Assembly (NCBI GenBank): GCA_910587395.1
Contig: CAJULJ010000061.1
Coordinates: forward strand, 1-15,299
DNA from: an uncultured Oscillospiraceae bacterium
GTDB lineage: Bacteria; Bacillota; Clostridia; Oscillospirales; Oscillospiraceae
Length of the DNA stretch: 15,299 bases
Direction of reading: 5' to 3'
The position numbers were made by a program, and so were the translations under genes. Below, piece after piece: positions 13,842 through 15,299 of this stretch (position 1 is its first letter; every line of letters starts with the position of its first letter). The notes under the pieces are model-generated. The model had not been told where the DNA came from. It saw only the letters and a list, made by a program, of their open reading frames with translations, and ran no database searches.

Positions 13842-15119
13842 ATGGATCAAAATATGCAGAGCATTTTTATTCATGCGTTAAAACGAGAGCTTGTCCCCGC
13901 GCTGGGGTGTACGGAACCTATCGCCATCGCCTATGCGGCGGCGACCGCCAGAGAAGTTTTGGGGGAATTTCCCACCCATTTGAACATCCGGTGCAGCGGC
14001 AACATTATTAAGAATGTGCAAGGCGTGACGGTGCCAAATTCTAAGGGCCTGCGCGGGATTGGCGTGGCTGCGGTGCTGGGCGTAGTGGGTGGGAATCCCG
14101 CCCGGGAGCTGGAGGTGCTGGAGGAGATTACGGATGCGGATATCGCAAAGACGAAGGAGCTGATTGCCCAAGGTTATGTGGATTGTTCCCTGCAGGAGGA
14201 TGTGGAGAACCTCTACATTGTGGCCAGCGTGTTTTCCGAGCGTCACCGGGCTGAGGTGACCATCGTCAACCGGCACACGCTGGTCACCAAGATCGTCTAT
14301 GACGATGAGGTTCGCTTTGAGTGCCAGCCGGTGGAGGCCGGAAAGTATGAGGATACATGGGACTGCTGGACCATCCGCAATATTCTGGATTTCGCCGACG
14401 GGGTGGAGTTGGAGGCGGTGCGCCAGGTTATTTCCAGCCAGATTGAGAAAAATACCGCCATCGCCGCCGAGGGATTGAGTGAGCGCTATGGAGCCATGGT
14501 GGGAAAGACGATTTTAGAGGCATACGGAAATGACCTCCATACCAGGGCCCGTGCCAAGGCGGCCGCTGGGTCGGATGCCCGGATGGGGGGCTGTTCCCTG
14601 CCGGTGGTGATCAATTCAGGAAGCGGCAACCAAGGAATTACGGTGTCTCTGCCGGTCATCGAGTACGCCGAGGAACTGTGCGTCAGCGAGGAGAAACTGT
14701 ATCGGGCGCTGGTGGTCAGCAATCTGGTATCCATTTACCAAAAGCACTTTATCGGAAGCCTTTCCGCCTTTTGCGGGGCGGTGACTGCGGCCTGCGGCTG
14801 CGGCGCGGCCATTACTTATTTGTGCGGAGGCTCTTATGAGCAGATCTGCATGACCATTGTGAATACAGCGGCCAACGTGGGCGGCGTGGTCTGCGATGGA
14901 GCGAAGGCATCTTGCGCGGCAAAGATTTCGTCGGCAGTGGAGGCGGCGATCACCGGCCATCAGATGAGCATGCGGGGGCGGACTTTTCATGCTGGCGAGG
15001 GCTTTGTACAGAGAGATATTGAAGAGACCATTAAATGCCTGGGACATATCGGGCGGGTTGGCATGAAAAAGACAGACGCAGAAATTCTGAAAATCATGCT
15101 GGGCCAGATCCCAGTGTGA
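13842..15119 (+). CDS. cyuA: L-cysteine desulfidase, CyuA/CdsB family (UPF0597)
   Basis: A 425-residue protein of the iron-sulfur L-cysteine desulfidase family (also labelled L-serine ammonia-lyase alpha-like), which converts L-cysteine to pyruvate, ammonia and hydrogen sulfide without PLP. Hallmarks are LGCTEPIAIAYAAA with Cys23, CSGNIIKN, INSGSGNQG (257-265), and CDGAKASCAAK with Cys351 and Cys358. These Cys include the likely [4Fe-4S] ligands. ATG 13842 follows AGGAGGGG by about 9 bases; an in-frame upstream start at 13788 would put that site inside the gene. It lies after the terminator and is probably transcribed alone, though no clear promoter could be seen in 13758-13841. A functional link with the catabolic operon is not indicated. 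Confidence 0.88.
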   Translation: MDQNMQSIFIHALKRELVPALGCTEPIAIAYAAATAREVLGEFPTHLNIRCSGNIIKNVQGVTVPNSKGLRGIGVAAVLGVVGGNPARELEVLEEITDADIAKTKELIAQGYVDCSLQEDVENLYIVASVFSERHRAEVTIVNRHTLVTKIVYDDEVRFECQPVEAGKYEDTWDCWTIRNILDFADGVELEAVRQVISSQIEKNTAIAAEGLSERYGAMVGKTILEAYGNDLHTRARAKAAAGSDARMGGCSLPVVINSGSGNQGITVSLPVIEYAEELCVSEEKLYRALVVSNLVSIYQKHFIGSLSAFCGAVTAACGCGAAITYLCGGSYEQICMTIVNTAANVGGVVCDGAKASCAAKISSAVEAAITGHQMSMRGRTFHAGEGFVQRDIEETIKCLGHIGRVGMKKTDAEILKIMLGQIPV

Positions 15120-15134
15120 TCTGCTGAGTTCAAA

Positions 15135-15264
15135 ATGGGAAATATGGTGAAAGCATATGTGGACAGCCAGAAGTTCAGCAGCATCACAGAGATTATGGAC
15201 GCGGTAAAAATAGTCTCGACGCCTGCTCTCAACCCAAATCTGTTTTCTAGATGGTGTCGTCAAT
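15135..15264 (+). pseudogene. Possible N-terminal fragment of an IS256-like transposase
   Basis: A short frame reads MGNMVKAYVDSQKFSSITEI and then MDAVK before diverging to a stop at about 15262-15264. The pattern of an aromatic/helical start followed by S-x-x-EIMDAVK resembles the first residues of IS256/mutator-type transposases of Clostridia, where KDMF and a Glu-rich helix would normally follow. Here the match ends after about 25 residues. The rest of the window (15220-15299) shows nothing that I can assign. The call is tentative because the match is short. Confidence 0.3.
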
Positions 15265-15299
15265 AAACGAGGAGCCAAATGGCAATACAACGAATTTGG

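Noticed and set aside
1..15299. tRNA, rRNA or CRISPR repeats
   Set aside because: No cloverleaf-like conserved TTCGA arms in context, no rRNA-like stretch and no regularly spaced repeats were seen by eye.

Overview
The window looks like chromosomal DNA of a gut-type Clostridia (Oscillospiraceae-like). This is inferred from fairly GC-rich coding DNA, strong AGGAGG-type ribosome binding sites, tightly packed operons, a lipoprotein solute receptor and families common in that group. The sequence alone does not fix the species.

Positions 1 to about 2,600 are a graveyard of mobile DNA: a left-edge reverse-strand reading frame, the C-terminal part of a SprT-like zinc protein (+), a plasmid/ICE-type replication initiator broken by at least four frameshifts (-), and an IS5-type transposase broken by about three frameshifts (-) that abuts the 5' end of the initiator. 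A strong hairpin terminator survives between the two converging relics. Frameshifts occur only here; the catabolic genes to the right are intact, so decay is more likely than sequencing error.

Positions 2,609 to 13,757 form one catabolic locus. An FCD-type GntR regulator (-) diverges from a three-gene operon: a short-chain dehydrogenase, a xylose-isomerase-like TIM-barrel enzyme and an RspB-like zinc dehydrogenase. A second FCD GntR regulator then heads a long operon with a complete branched-chain-amino-acid-type (HAAT) ABC importer (livH, livM, livG, livF, with the receptor lipoprotein last). Between the ATPases and the receptor lie a Gfo/Idh/MocA oxidoreductase and a zinc-type uroporphyrinogen-decarboxylase-like protein. 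The operon ends at a 13-bp perfect hairpin terminator. My reading is import of a small, probably polyol-, sugar-acid- or glycoside-like compound by an amino-acid-type transporter, followed by oxidation, isomerisation or epimerisation and possibly demethylation. The substrate cannot be read from the sequence, and the combination matches no pathway I can name.

After the terminator lies an L-cysteine desulfidase (CyuA-type) gene on its own. The right edge holds what may be the first codons of an IS256-like transposase, so the catabolic block may be flanked by mobile-element remains on both sides. I saw no tRNA, rRNA or CRISPR array.
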